From Sulfitobacter sp. OXR-159 (lineage in GTDB: Bacteria > Pseudomonadota > Alphaproteobacteria > Rhodobacterales > Rhodobacteraceae): a stretch of DNA of 64,000 bases. This document shows positions 55,196 to 64,000 of the stretch, piece by piece. The notes under the pieces were generated by a model, which made no database searches, was not told where the DNA came from, and was given only the letters and a program-made list of their open reading frames with translations. The DNA lies in the NCBI RefSeq assembly GCF_034377145.1, contig NZ_CP139707.1:3207501-3271500 (forward strand), given 5' to 3'. Each line of letters begins with the position of its first letter. The first letter of the stretch is position 1. The position numbers and the translations under genes are program-made.

Positions 55196-55996
55196 TCAAT
55201 GTGCGGGGGCCGACACCACATCAAGCAGGGTACGCCCACCATCAATGGTCATGATCTCACCGGTCATAAAGCCCGAGCTTTCAGCGGCGAGGAATTGCAC
55301 CGCCTCGCAAAGCTCATTCGGCCCGGCGATACGGCCAAGCGGCGTGTGCGCGCGAATATCCTCGCGCCAGTCGCGGTTTTCGGCCACGGCGGCGCGCAGC
55401 GACGCGCTCATCACCGACCCGAAAGAGATCGCATTCACCCGTATCCGGTGCTGAGCCAGCACCAGCGCCAGAGAGCGGGTCATCTGCTGCACCGCCGCCG
55501 AGGCGATGGCATAGCCCATCATATCCGGTTGGTGGCGTTGTGCCGCGATGGAACTGAGGTTGATGATCGACCCCACCTGCCCCTCGGTCTGGCCCTCGGC
55601 CTGTTTTATCATCCGCCGCGCCACCTGCTGCGACAGTTGCAGCGCCGTCATCAGGTTCTGCTGCAACAGCGTATCAACCGATCCGTCTTCCACATCCAGC
55701 GGATCGGTCGGCAACACCTGCCGCGAGGCATTCACAAGGATATCGACCTGATCATAAGCGTCGATCGTGGCCGAGACGAGGTTGGCGATGGTCAGCCGCT
55801 GGCGTAGATCCCCGGCAAAAACGCGGACATTCCCGTCGTCCGGCGTGTCGCCCAGCTCTTCCATCAGCTTTTTCTCGTTAGAGTCGGCGCACATCACATT
55901 GGCGCCCCGGTCGGCCAGATGCCGCGCGATGGCAAGGCCAATGCCGTCTGCGGCACCTGTGATGATGGCTGTTTTGCCTGAGATCGAGAATGACAT
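55196..55996 (-). CDS. SDR-family protein lacking the catalytic lysine
   Basis: The 266-residue Rossmann-fold protein has TGAADGIGLAIARHLADRG (about 14-32), NASRQV near 90, and the serine of NLSSIAAQ near 152, but where SDRs have YxxxK it reads YAIAS (about 166-170), with serine instead of lysine. NAD-binding thus may be altered, and it may be a non-catalytic or unusual member. The N-terminus, NAD motif and length (266) are otherwise classical. It is followed by a 103-base stretch before the tRNA gene. Confidence 0.85.
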   Translation of the reverse strand: MSFSISGKTAIITGAADGIGLAIARHLADRGANVMCADSNEKKLMEELGDTPDDGNVRVFAGDLRQRLTIANLVSATIDAYDQVDILVNASRQVLPTDPLDVEDGSVDTLLQQNLMTALQLSQQVARRMIKQAEGQTEGQVGSIINLSSIAAQRHQPDMMGYAIASAAVQQMTRSLALVLAQHRIRVNAISFGSVMSASLRAAVAENRDWREDIRAHTPLGRIAGPNELCEAVQFLAAESSGFMTGEIMTIDGGRTLLDVVSAPAH

Positions 55997-56015
55997 CGGG
56001 ATACCCCCTTAAGGC

Positions 56016-57008
56016 TTAGCGGCGCCGGGTCAGCGGACGTGTGGCGTGGAACAGTTTGAACCGCGCATCGCCCCCAAGTTCCGCCACCTGTGCAAAGCGT
56101 TTCTTCAGTTCCGCCTCATAGGGCAGATGCCGGTTGGCCACCATCCACAGGTCGCCCTGCCCCGACAGCATACGCGCGGCTGCGGCGACAAAGGCTTGGC
56201 CAATCTGCGGCTCAGCGGCGCGGCCGGTGTGGAAGGGCGGGTTCATCACCACCGCATCCATCCGGTGCGGGGGCTGCCATTCGGTGGCGTCCTCCCAATG
56301 GAACACGGCGCGGTTGTCGGTCACGTTATGACGCGCGCATTCCAGCGCCAAATGCCCGGCCTCGACCAAATGCACGGTCTTCACCTTGGGCCGCGTCAGG
56401 ATATGCGCCGAGAGGAAGCCCCAACCTGCGCCGAGATCGGCCACCTCGGCCCCAAGGTTATCGGGCAGCGCATCCACCAATAGCGCCGAGGCCAGATCGA
56501 CCCCATCTGCAGAGAAAACCCCCGGCGCGGTCCAAAAGCCGCCCTCCGTCTGGGCGGGGCCAGCTTCCCAATCGGTGAAGAAATCGCTTGAGCCCGCGTC
56601 GATCCAATAGAGCTTGCCGTGCGCCTTGGAGATCGGCCCCTGCACCGTCACCCGCGCACGCATCTCGCGCAGGATCGAATCCGCGCCATCGGTCTTTTGC
56701 CCATCAACCACCACCGGCCCGTCGCTTACGGCACAGGCTTGCGCGACCAAGGCGCGGGCCTCATGTTTGGCGCGCGGCAGGCAGACGATGGCGGCGGCAT
56801 AACGCCCCTCTACCGAATGCGCGGCCTCATAGCCCCGCGCGGTCCAAGCGTCATAGGCTGGCTTGAAATCGTGAATGATCTTGCAGCGCTCTACCGGCAA
56901 ACCGGCCAAATCGGCATCCACGGGGGGCTGAAAGATGGCGATCACCCCAGTTTCGGGCAAGTCCAGCCCACCGCCGTTCAGGGCCAGTTCCAGTCGCGGA
57001 TCAATCAC
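56016..57008 (-). CDS. rsmC: RsmC-like rRNA guanine-N2 methyltransferase
   Basis: The 330-residue AdoMet-dependent enzyme has a degenerate N-terminal methyltransferase-like half and a catalytic C-terminal half with VADLGAGWGFLSAHIL (about 190-205, AdoMet motif I) and the NPPFH motif (MNPPFHTGRA near 255-265) that defines N2-guanine or N6-adenine methyltransferases. Length matches RsmC, which methylates G1207 of 16S rRNA; the exact target is inferred. Start is GTG at 57008, three bases after the clpS stop. Confidence 0.78.
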   Translation of the reverse strand: MIDPRLELALNGGGLDLPETGVIAIFQPPVDADLAGLPVERCKIIHDFKPAYDAWTARGYEAAHSVEGRYAAAIVCLPRAKHEARALVAQACAVSDGPVVVDGQKTDGADSILREMRARVTVQGPISKAHGKLYWIDAGSSDFFTDWEAGPAQTEGGFWTAPGVFSADGVDLASALLVDALPDNLGAEVADLGAGWGFLSAHILTRPKVKTVHLVEAGHLALECARHNVTDNRAVFHWEDATEWQPPHRMDAVVMNPPFHTGRAAEPQIGQAFVAAAARMLSGQGDLWMVANRHLPYEAELKKRFAQVAELGGDARFKLFHATRPLTRRR

Positions 57009-57011
57009 GTG

Positions 57012-57404
57012 TTATTCTTCTTTTTCCATAGTGCATTGCAGCGGATGTTGATGACGCCGGGCGAAATCCATCACCTGCGCCACTTTCGTCTCCGCGATCT
57101 CGTGGCTAAAGACGCCAACCACGGCCAGCCCCTTTTTGTGAACCGTCAGCATGATCTCAAACGCCTGCGCATGGTTCAGGCCAAAGAAACGTTCCAAGAC
57201 ATGCACCACGAATTCCATCGGGGTGAAATCGTCGTTCAGCAGCATCACCTTGTAAAGCGGCGGGCGTTTGGTCTTGGGGCGGGTTTTGGTCAACAACTCG
57301 GTGTCGTCGTCATCCTTGGGGCCGTCCGCCATCATCTGCCAACCCATCGCGGGCCGGTCTGCTACTCGGATCGTCCAATCTGCTTTCGCGTCGTCACGGT
57401 GCAT
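57012..57404 (-). CDS. clpS: ATP-dependent Clp protease adapter ClpS
   Basis: The 130-residue adapter delivers N-end-rule substrates to ClpAP. The core (about 45-130) has [20 protein letters not shown] (about 48-67) and the hydrophobic pocket residues plus [12 protein letters not shown] and [11 protein letters not shown]. The start at 57404 is chosen because AGGAG precedes it; internal ATGs at 57335 or 57332 would give a shorter and equally plausible protein. No clpA gene is adjacent. Confidence 0.93.
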   Translation of the reverse strand: MHRDDAKADWTIRVADRPAMGWQMMADGPKDDDDTELLTKTRPKTKRPPLYKVMLLNDDFTPMEFVVHVLERFFGLNHAQAFEIMLTVHKKGLAVVGVFSHEIAETKVAQVMDFARRHQHPLQCTMEKEE

Positions 57405-57491
57405 TGCTGCTCCTGCGGCTGGGGGTAGAGCTTGTTCGTCGTGCAGCCGTCTATATAACCCCTGAACCAATTTAGGAAAGAGGCAGCACAT

Positions 57492-58199
57492 ATGGGCGGG
57501 GCACTCACCACCATCGGTTTCGATGCGGATGACACATTGTGGCATAATGAACGCTACTTTGCACTCTCTCACGACCGTTTTGCAGCCCTTCTGGCCGAAC
57601 ATAGTGAACGCGACCACCTGATGGCACGACTTTTGGAAGCCGAGCGGCGCAATTTGCCGCATTACGGCTACGGGATCAAAGGTTTCACCCTGTCGATGAT
57701 CGAGACCGCAATCGAGGTGACAGAGGGCAAAGTCCCCGCCGAGGTGATCGGTGACCTGCTCGCCGCCGGGCGCGAGATGCTGGACCATCCGATTGAACTG
57801 CTGCCCCATGTCGAAGACGTGCTGGAAACCCTGCGCGGTGATTACCGGCTGATCGTGGTGACCAAAGGCGACCTGCTGGATCAAGAGCGCAAACTGGCGC
57901 AATCGGGCCTGCGAGAGAGGTTCGATGCGGTCGAAATCGTCTCTCGCAAGACCGAAGCCGCCTATCGCCACATTTTTAAGCAGCATGGGCAAGGCGCCGC
58001 GCGGGGGCTGATGGTCGGCAACTCACTGGCCTCCGATGTACGCCCGATGATCGAGGCGGGCGGCTGGGGCGTCTACGTGCCCCATGACCTCACATGGGCG
58101 ATGGAACACGCCGAACCGCCAACCAATTCACCACGTTTTGTTGAAATTAAAGATCTTTCCGGCCTCCCAGAGACGGTGAAAAAGATCGTTTCGGGGTGA
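57492..58199 (+). CDS. HAD-family hydrolase
   Basis: A 235-residue phosphatase-like protein with the nucleophile motif DADDTLW (about 10-16), [14 protein letters not shown] (motif II threonine near 118), the lysine near 150 ([12 protein letters not shown]) and the motif IV block [16 protein letters not shown] (about 176-191). The cap domain is alpha-helical. Substrate unknown. Divergent from clpS. Confidence 0.92.
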   Translation: MGGALTTIGFDADDTLWHNERYFALSHDRFAALLAEHSERDHLMARLLEAERRNLPHYGYGIKGFTLSMIETAIEVTEGKVPAEVIGDLLAAGREMLDHPIELLPHVEDVLETLRGDYRLIVVTKGDLLDQERKLAQSGLRERFDAVEIVSRKTEAAYRHIFKQHGQGAARGLMVGNSLASDVRPMIEAGGWGVYVPHDLTWAMEHAEPPTNSPRFVEIKDLSGLPETVKKIVSG

Positions 58200-58464
58200 C
58201 TCGCCCGGGCCGGTGAGTCGCCTCTGCGGCCCAGCCAAAAACGCCCCACTGCGGGCCAATTTACGCCTAATTCTTGCCTTATTCGCGCTTATAGTGGGTC
58301 AATGTGCGCAAGCCTCTACATATTGGAGAAGAGATCCGTCCTTTTTTACCCTGTCCATCGGATTCGACGGCTTCCGCGATGCGCCGTCCTATGCTAGCCT
58401 TGAACCAATCAATAAATGGTCAGCCAGAAAAACGGCGACTTGAGGCAGTAAAAGGCAGGCAAAT

Positions 58465-59937
58465 ATGAAGGCTCGGCGCATTCAGCCGGCCCGTTACGGG
58501 CTATTTCTATTCGCAGCACTCTGGGTTCTGGTCATCCTACCCCTCAGCGCCATGGCAGCCCCCTATGCCGCCTATGTCATCGATGCCCGCACCGGCAAAG
58601 AAATCCACGCAGAGAACGCCGACACGCGCCTCCACCCGGCCTCCCTGACCAAGATGATGACCCTCTACATCGCTTTCCAAGCGGTCGAACGTGGGGAACT
58701 CTCACTGGATACTCAAGTAACGATCTCCAAGAACGCCGCCTCAGAGCCGCCCAGCAAACTGGGCATGCGTCCGGGCCAAAAAATCGCCCTGCGCTACCTG
58801 ATCCGCGCCGCCGCCGTGAAATCGGCCAATGATGCCGCCACCGCGATCGGCGAAGCCATCGAAGGGTCCGAGGCCGCCTTTGCCCGCCGAATGAACCGCA
58901 CCGCCAAACAGCTTGGCATGACGCGCACCACCTTCAAGAATATGCACGGGCTGACCGAAAGCGGCCACCTCTCCACCGCGCGCGATATGACGGCTCTGGG
59001 CCGCCACCTGCTCTATGATTACCCGCAGTACTACAACCTGTTTTCGCGCATCACCGCCGATGCGGGCGTGCGCAAGGTCTCCCACACTAACCGCCGGTTT
59101 CTGGGGTCTTACAAAGGCGCCGATGGCATCAAAACCGGCTATACCCGCGCCGCCGGCTTCAACCTGACGGCCTCGGCCGAGCGTGGCAACGAACGGATCA
59201 TCGTGACCGTCTTCGGGGGCAAATCCACCGCCTCGCGCAACGCCAAAGTGGCCGAGTTGATGGACCTTGGCTTCCGCCGCGCCCCCTCTTCGGCCCCCCT
59301 GCGCAAACCAGTGCCCCTGGTCTACGCCGATGTCGAAGACACGCCCGCGGCCCCCGGTGCCGCAGGCAAAACGATCCGCCTTGTCGGAGCCGTCACCACC
59401 TCCAAACGCCCGCAACTCCGCCCCCGCAGCGAGGTCGTGGTCGTCGCCACTGCGGCAGCCCCCGAAGCAACCAGCACCGTCTCCAACAGCGACATCACGG
59501 CAGCCCTACGCGAAGCGGTGCAAACCGCGCCAACCCCGCCCGCCGCCGCGCCCACACCAGAGATCAAAGACGCCGAAGTCGTCATCGCCACCGCGCAGGC
59601 CTCCCCCCGCCCCGAACCGCGGCCCAAAGACGTAACGCTGACCGTACAGCAGGCGGTAGAGCAAGAAATCGTGACCCGCGTCTCCACCTCGGGCGGTCGC
59701 CACTGGGGGGTCAACGTGGGCCGCTTCCCCAGCCGCTACGCCGCCGAGAAGATCCTGCTGAAAACCGCACTGGCCGAAATGTCGACGCTTGATGGCACAT
59801 TGCGCAAAGTGGTGCAGCGCCCGCAGGGCTATGACGCGAACTTCCTCGGCCTGTCACGCGAAAGCGCCGACCTCGCCTGCCGCCGTCTGGCCGCGCGCAA
59901 CGTCAGCTGCTTCATGATCGGCCCGAGCGAAGGCTAA
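58465..59937 (+). CDS. dacA: D-alanyl-D-alanine carboxypeptidase with SPOR domain
   Basis: The 490-residue penicillin-binding enzyme trims the pentapeptide stem of peptidoglycan. After a signal peptide (about 8-31) it has the serine motif ASLTKM (Ser60 region), SAN (about 118) and KTG (IKTGYTRAAG near 222). A Pro/Ala-rich linker (about 285-400) leads to a C-terminal SPOR domain (about 408-490), which binds denuded glycan at the division septum. This combination suggests septal localisation. The 265 bases upstream show no gene. Confidence 0.93.
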   Translation: MKARRIQPARYGLFLFAALWVLVILPLSAMAAPYAAYVIDARTGKEIHAENADTRLHPASLTKMMTLYIAFQAVERGELSLDTQVTISKNAASEPPSKLGMRPGQKIALRYLIRAAAVKSANDAATAIGEAIEGSEAAFARRMNRTAKQLGMTRTTFKNMHGLTESGHLSTARDMTALGRHLLYDYPQYYNLFSRITADAGVRKVSHTNRRFLGSYKGADGIKTGYTRAAGFNLTASAERGNERIIVTVFGGKSTASRNAKVAELMDLGFRRAPSSAPLRKPVPLVYADVEDTPAAPGAAGKTIRLVGAVTTSKRPQLRPRSEVVVVATAAAPEATSTVSNSDITAALREAVQTAPTPPAAAPTPEIKDAEVVIATAQASPRPEPRPKDVTLTVQQAVEQEIVTRVSTSGGRHWGVNVGRFPSRYAAEKILLKTALAEMSTLDGTLRKVVQRPQGYDANFLGLSRESADLACRRLAARNVSCFMIGPSEG

Positions 59938-59964
59938 ACGCCGCCGCCCCTCAGGCGACGCCCC

Positions 59965-60040
59965 CCAATCTTCATCCTTTTGAAAATACCGCGGGGGAAT
60001 CGCGCCCCCGGCGCGATGGGGGCAGCGCCCCCTCTCCCTC
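59965..60040 (-). repeat. Intergenic repeat, copy B
   Basis: In reverse complement this matches copy A (15815-15884): GGGGGCGCTGCCCCC and TCGCGCC...GGCGCGA hairpins, then CCCCCGCGGTATTTT, then AAAAGGATGAAGAT. It lies between the convergent dacA and yejF genes, with orientation opposite to copy A. Confidence 0.8.
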
Positions 60041-60060
60041 CCCGCACTTACGACGCTTGC

Positions 60061-61641
60061 TTAACCAGCCGCCTGCAACAGCTTGCGCGTATAGTCGGTC
60101 TGCGGATTGTCATAAAGCGCATCAACGTCGCCGTATTCCACCACATCGCCGCGCTTCATCACCATCACCTTGTGCGACATTGCCCGCACGACCTTTAGAT
60201 CGTGACTGATGAACAGATAAGTGAGCCCGTATTTCGCCTGCAACTCCCGCAGCAAATCAACGATCTGCACCTGCACCGTCATGTCCAAGGCCGAGGTTGG
60301 CTCATCCAGAACCAGCAGCTTCGGCCGCAGTACCATGGCGCGGGCGATGGCGATCCGCTGGCGCTGGCCGCCGGAAAACTCATGCGGGTAGCGGTCCATC
60401 GTCGCGGGGTCGAGCCCCACTTCGGTCATCACCTCGGCCACCAGCGCGCGTTTATCGCGCCCCTTGTCGACCTTGTGGATCGCCAGCCCTTCCGAGATAA
60501 TCTGGAAACAGGTCATCCGCGGGCTGAGCGAACCGAAGGGGTCCTGAAAGACGATCTGCATGTCGGCACGCAGGCGGCGCAGCTTTTTAGTGGACCATTT
60601 GCGCAGGTCCTCGCCACGAAAAGTCACCTCCCCTTCCGAGCCGATGAGCCGCATGATCGCCAGCGCCGCGGTGGTCTTGCCCGAGCCGCTTTCGCCGACG
60701 ATGCCAAGCGTTTCGCCCGCGCGGATCGACAGGCTGGTGTCGTTGACGGCCTTCACATGGCCCACGGTACGACGCAGCAGGCCCTTCTGGATCGGGAACC
60801 AAACCTTAAGGTTGTCGGTCCGCAGCACTTCGGGCGCATCCGCCGCCACGGGGGCCGGCGCGCCGGTGGGCTCGGCGCCGAGCAGTTTGCGTGTATAGGG
60901 GTGTTGCGGATTGTCGAAAATCTCGGCGGTCGGCCCCTCTTCGACGACCAGCCCTTTCTGCATGACAAAGACCCGGTCAGCGATGCGCCGTACGATCCCG
61001 AGGTCATGGGTAATGAACAAAAGCCCCATCCCCATCTCATCCTTCAGCTCTTTCAACAGGTCGAGAATCTGCGCCTGAATGGTCACGTCGAGCGCCGTGG
61101 TTGGCTCATCCGCGATCAAGATGTCGGGCTTGTTGGCCAGCGCCATCGCGATCATTACGCGCTGCCGCTGCCCGCCGGAAAGCTGGTGCGGATAGGCGCC
61201 CATGCGGCTCTCCGCGTCATTGATGCCGACCTGTTCCAAGAGGCTCAACACCCGCGCCCGCGCCTCGGCCCCCTGCAATCCCTGATGCAGCGCCAGCGAC
61301 TCCGCCAGTTGCTTTTCGATCGTGTGCAGCGGGTTGAGCGAGGTCATCGGCTCTTGAAAAATGAACGAGATGTCGTTGCCGCGCACCTTATGCAGCAGCT
61401 TGTCATCCGCGCCGATCATCTCTTGCCCGTCATAGGTGACCGAGCCGCTGACCCGCGCGCTATCGCCCAAGAGCGACACCGTCGAGAGCGCCGAGACCGA
61501 CTTGCCCGAGCCGCTTTCGCCCACCAGAGCCACCGTCTCTCCCCGGTTCACGGCAAAGCTGACCCCGCGCACCGCCGGCATCAACTGCCCGTCCTGCCGA
61601 AAAAAAACCTGCAGGTCTTTGACGTCCAACAAAGCAGTCAC
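60061..61641 (-). CDS. yejF: Peptide ABC transporter, dual ATP-binding protein
   Basis: The 526-residue protein has two ABC domains: P-loops [13 protein letters not shown] near 38 and [13 protein letters not shown] near 317; signatures [15 protein letters not shown] near 163 and [15 protein letters not shown] near 432; Walker [12 protein letters not shown] near 182 and [11 protein letters not shown] near 453. It powers uptake of peptides or related solutes. It starts with GTG overlapping the yejE stop by four bases. Confidence 0.96.
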   Translation of the reverse strand: MTALLDVKDLQVFFRQDGQLMPAVRGVSFAVNRGETVALVGESGSGKSVSALSTVSLLGDSARVSGSVTYDGQEMIGADDKLLHKVRGNDISFIFQEPMTSLNPLHTIEKQLAESLALHQGLQGAEARARVLSLLEQVGINDAESRMGAYPHQLSGGQRQRVMIAMALANKPDILIADEPTTALDVTIQAQILDLLKELKDEMGMGLLFITHDLGIVRRIADRVFVMQKGLVVEEGPTAEIFDNPQHPYTRKLLGAEPTGAPAPVAADAPEVLRTDNLKVWFPIQKGLLRRTVGHVKAVNDTSLSIRAGETLGIVGESGSGKTTAALAIMRLIGSEGEVTFRGEDLRKWSTKKLRRLRADMQIVFQDPFGSLSPRMTCFQIISEGLAIHKVDKGRDKRALVAEVMTEVGLDPATMDRYPHEFSGGQRQRIAIARAMVLRPKLLVLDEPTSALDMTVQVQIVDLLRELQAKYGLTYLFISHDLKVVRAMSHKVMVMKRGDVVEYGDVDALYDNPQTDYTRKLLQAAG

Positions 61642-62744
61642 GAGAAGGTCTTTCTGGGATCGAATGCGTCGCGGATGCCTTCAAAGATGAAGACCAGCAG
61701 CGACAACATGATGGCAAAGGTAAAGAAGGCCGAGAAGGCCAGCCAAGGCGCTTGCAGGTTCTGCTTAGCTTGCAGCGTCAATTCCCCCAGCGACGGCGCC
61801 GAGGACGGCAGGCCGAAGCCCAAGAAGTCGAGCGTCGCCAGCGTGGAAATCGTGCCCGTGATGATAAACGGCAGCATGGTCAGCGTCGCCACCATCGCGT
61901 TGGGCAACATATGGCGCAGCATGATGGTGCCGTTGCCCACCCCAAGCGCACGGGCAGCGCGGACGTATTCAAGGTTGCGTGCGCGCAGGAATTCGGCCCG
62001 CACCACGCCCACCAGCGCCGTCCATGAGAACAGCACCAAGAGGATCACTAAGAGCCAGAAACTTCGCCCCAGAATCGCGAACATAATGATGATCACGTAG
62101 AGCGACGGGGTTGAGGACCAAATCTCGATGATGCGCTGAAAGATCAGATCGAGCCAGCCGCCGAAGAAGCCCTGCACCGCACCCGCCAGAATGCCGATGA
62201 TCGACGCCGCCCCGGTGACGATCAGGGTGAACACCACCGAAAGCCGGAAACCATGAATCACCCGTGCCATAACATCGCGTTTGGTGCCGTCGGTCCCGAG
62301 CCAGTTCTGCCCATTGGGCGGCAGCGGTGCGGCACCGGGGCGGTCCACGGCGGTGTCGAAGGAATAGGGAATGACGGGCCAAAGCGCCCAGCCCTTATCG
62401 ATCGCTTCGCCTTCAACCTCGCCATCCTCGGCGTCGAGGATATAGCCCTCAGGATCGTCGAAACAGGCATCCAATCCGCCAGTGGCAATGAGGCATTGCA
62501 CCTCCGGGTCGCGATAGGCGGCTTCGGTCTGGAAATCCCCGCCAAAAGCGGTCTCGGGGTAGAAATTGAAGATCGGCGCGTAATACTCGCCGCGGTAGCT
62601 CACGAGGATCGGCTTGTCGTTGGCCACGAACTCGGCCAGCAGCGAAATGCCAAAAAGGATCGCGAAAATCCACAACGACCAATAGGCACGGCGGTTCGCG
62701 GTGAAATTGCGCCAGCGGCGCTGGTTCAGGGGGGACAGCGCCAT
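61638..62744 (-). CDS. yejE: Peptide ABC transporter permease
   Basis: The 368-residue permease has an N-terminal helix, a long periplasmic loop (about 45-150) and the C-terminal permease domain with the coupling motif EFLRARNLEYVRAARALGVG near 255-275. It is larger than DppC-type permeases, as is typical for YejE. It overlaps yejF by four bases and yejB by one. Confidence 0.95.
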   Translation of the reverse strand: MALSPLNQRRWRNFTANRRAYWSLWIFAILFGISLLAEFVANDKPILVSYRGEYYAPIFNFYPETAFGGDFQTEAAYRDPEVQCLIATGGLDACFDDPEGYILDAEDGEVEGEAIDKGWALWPVIPYSFDTAVDRPGAAPLPPNGQNWLGTDGTKRDVMARVIHGFRLSVVFTLIVTGAASIIGILAGAVQGFFGGWLDLIFQRIIEIWSSTPSLYVIIIMFAILGRSFWLLVILLVLFSWTALVGVVRAEFLRARNLEYVRAARALGVGNGTIMLRHMLPNAMVATLTMLPFIITGTISTLATLDFLGFGLPSSAPSLGELTLQAKQNLQAPWLAFSAFFTFAIMLSLLVFIFEGIRDAFDPRKTFS

Positions 62745-63835
62745 CAGCCTTCCCTCTTCTCAAAGTCGATGCGCGGGTCGACGAGCACATACATCATGTC
62801 CGACAAAATGCCGACGACAAGGCCGATGAGGCCAAAGATGAAGAGCGTCCCGAAGACAATCGGATAGTCGCGCGCAACCGCTGCCTCAAAACCCAGACGC
62901 CCCAACCCATCAAGGCTAAAGATCGTCTCGATAATGATCGACCCGCCGAAGAAGACCGAGATGAAGACCGCCGGAAAACTGGCGATCACGATCAGCATCG
63001 CGTTGCGAAAAACATGCCCGTAAAGCACCTTGCGCTCTGACAGGCCTTTGGCGCGGGCGGTGATGACATATTGCTTTTTGATCTCGTCCAGAAAGCTGTT
63101 CTTGGTCAGCAGCGTTAGCGTGGCAAAGGCCGAGATGGTCGAGGCCAGTACCGGCAGCGTGATGTGCCAGAAATAGTCGGACACCTTGCCCAAGGGGCTG
63201 AGGCTGTCGAAATTATCCGAGGTCAGGCCACGCAGCGGGAAGATCTGCCAGTAAGACCCACCGGCAAAGAGCACCAGCAGCAGGATGGCAAAGAGGAAAC
63301 CGGGGATCGCATAGGCCGCAATGATAGCGCCCGAGGTCCAGGTATCGAACCGGCTTCCGTCGCGAACCGCTTTGCGAATGCCTAGGGGGATCGACACCAA
63401 GTGGGCGATCAGCGTTGACCAAAGCCCAAGCGTGATCGAGACCGGGAGCTTTTCCTTGATCAGGTCGATCACACTGATGGCACGGAAGTAACTCTCGCCG
63501 AAATCAAGCCGCATGTAGTTCCACAGCATGTGAAAGAACCGCTCCACGGGGGGTTTGTCGAAGCCGAATTCCTTCTCCAACTCCTCGATTAACTCAGGCG
63601 GCAACCCGCGCGCGCCGACATAGGTACTGTCAGACCCGCGTGCCATCGTGTCGACCCCGGCGTCGTTGTTGCCCCCGGCAAAGCCGCCAAAGATATCGCC
63701 GCCGCCCTGTATCCGCGCGATGGCCTGCTCGACCGGGCCACCGGGGACGAATTGCACCAAGGCAAAGTTGACCAGCATGATGCCGAACAAGGTCGGGATC
63801 ACCAGCAACAGCCGTCTGAGAATATAAGCACCCAT
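62744..63835 (-). CDS. yejB: Peptide ABC transporter permease
   Basis: The 363-residue permease opens [22 protein letters not shown] first helix and has the coupling motif [20 protein letters not shown] near 245-265. An extended periplasmic loop with [19 protein letters not shown] (about 45-62) is typical of YejB. It follows the substrate-binding protein gene by nine bases. Confidence 0.95.
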   Translation of the reverse strand: MGAYILRRLLLVIPTLFGIMLVNFALVQFVPGGPVEQAIARIQGGGDIFGGFAGGNNDAGVDTMARGSDSTYVGARGLPPELIEELEKEFGFDKPPVERFFHMLWNYMRLDFGESYFRAISVIDLIKEKLPVSITLGLWSTLIAHLVSIPLGIRKAVRDGSRFDTWTSGAIIAAYAIPGFLFAILLLVLFAGGSYWQIFPLRGLTSDNFDSLSPLGKVSDYFWHITLPVLASTISAFATLTLLTKNSFLDEIKKQYVITARAKGLSERKVLYGHVFRNAMLIVIASFPAVFISVFFGGSIIIETIFSLDGLGRLGFEAAVARDYPIVFGTLFIFGLIGLVVGILSDMMYVLVDPRIDFEKREG

Positions 63836-63844
63836 GAGGTCGCT

Positions 63845-64000
63845 TTACCGCAAGGCGCCGGAGGCGCGCAATTGCTGCGCGCGGTCTTCGTCATACCACC
63901 AGAAATCGAGGTAGCCCAAAGCATAGGACGGAATCTCGGGGTGGTCGTATTGGTCGTAATAGGCAACCCAATAGCTGTCGTTGTACCATGTGGGGATCAT
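63845..64000 (-). CDS. yejA: Peptide ABC transporter solute-binding protein, C-terminal end (partial)
   Basis: Only the last 51 codons and the stop are in the window; the gene continues to the right. The end reads PTWYNDSYWVAYYD-QYDHPEIPSYALGYLDFWWY-type sequence, with the aromatic-rich PSYALGYLDFWW tail seen in YejA proteins. It is upstream of yejB in the same orientation, completing the yejA-B-E-F order. Confidence 0.9.
   Translation of the reverse strand: MIPTWYNDSYWVAYYDQYDHPEIPSYALGYLDFWWYDEDRAQQLRASGALR

Noticed and set aside
58213..58443. A 76-codon frame before the carboxypeptidase gene
   Set aside because: No ribosome-binding site, no domain or signal peptide, and it includes what looks like leader DNA of the next gene.
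60202..62100. A 632-codon open frame opposite yejF and yejE
   Set aside because: Shadow of two well-supported ABC transporter genes.

Overview
The window is a GC-rich, tightly packed chromosomal segment of an alphaproteobacterium, almost certainly a Rhodobacteraceae member of the Roseobacter group. The basis is: a short-form HPr kinase next to RapZ, EIIA, HPr and ChvG/ChvI with pckA divergent; the F0 order atpI-atpB-atpE-b'-b; a MipZ-type ParA protein instead of MinCDE; the chorismate mutase gene between ffh and rpsP; and many small proteins of types common in that family. The genus cannot be settled from this sequence alone.

Layout. 1-277 is the 5' end of a 16S rRNA gene (minus strand) with its leader and a good promoter at 685-713. 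Beyond it lies a decayed IS3-family element (about 937-1766) and a 550-base non-coding stretch with inverted repeats. Then come tRNA-Trp, a ferritin-like YciF protein, tuf, a lipoprotein, a cytochrome P450, parC, an SH3-domain protein, an SDR, a small HIG1-like membrane protein with a PduO-type cobalamin adenosyltransferase, etfBA, and a 3-hydroxyacyl-CoA dehydrogenase. 15.9-23.2 kb is the regulatory PTS / ChvGI / pckA locus. 23.3-28.9 kb holds two regulators, smc and a small lipoprotein. 29-31.6 kb is the F0 part of ATP synthase. 31.8-34.9 kb holds regulators, a DMT exporter and an azoreductase. 35.2-41.4 kb is a translation cluster (ffh, chorismate mutase, rpsP, bluB, rimM, a sulfotransferase-like gene, trmD, rplS, rpmE). 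41.6-44.2 kb has a membrane protein, mipZ and an exporter. 44.25-50.5 kb is a homogentisate catabolic cluster with its own MarR regulator and a flavin hydroxylase plus DUF2783 partner. 50.7-54.9 kb has an orphan solute-binding protein, an acetamidase, an oxidoreductase and a thioesterase. The rest contains a tRNA with CAU anticodon, an SDR lacking its catalytic lysine, an rRNA methyltransferase with clpS, a HAD hydrolase, a D,D-carboxypeptidase with SPOR domain, and a Yej-type peptide ABC transporter running off the end.

Most of the window is ordinary core genome. The points most worth a second look are: two parS-like palindromes at gene 3' ends; a GC-rich repeat with a fixed AT-rich tail found three times, always between convergent genes; a three-segment alternative hairpin with a T-tract and a nearby rod-like hairpin in the non-coding stretch near 2.1-2.34 kb; a likely two-part hydroxyphenylacetate hydroxylase feeding homogentisate breakdown; and several proteins of known families that lack a family-defining residue. 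No clearly new multi-gene system was recognised.
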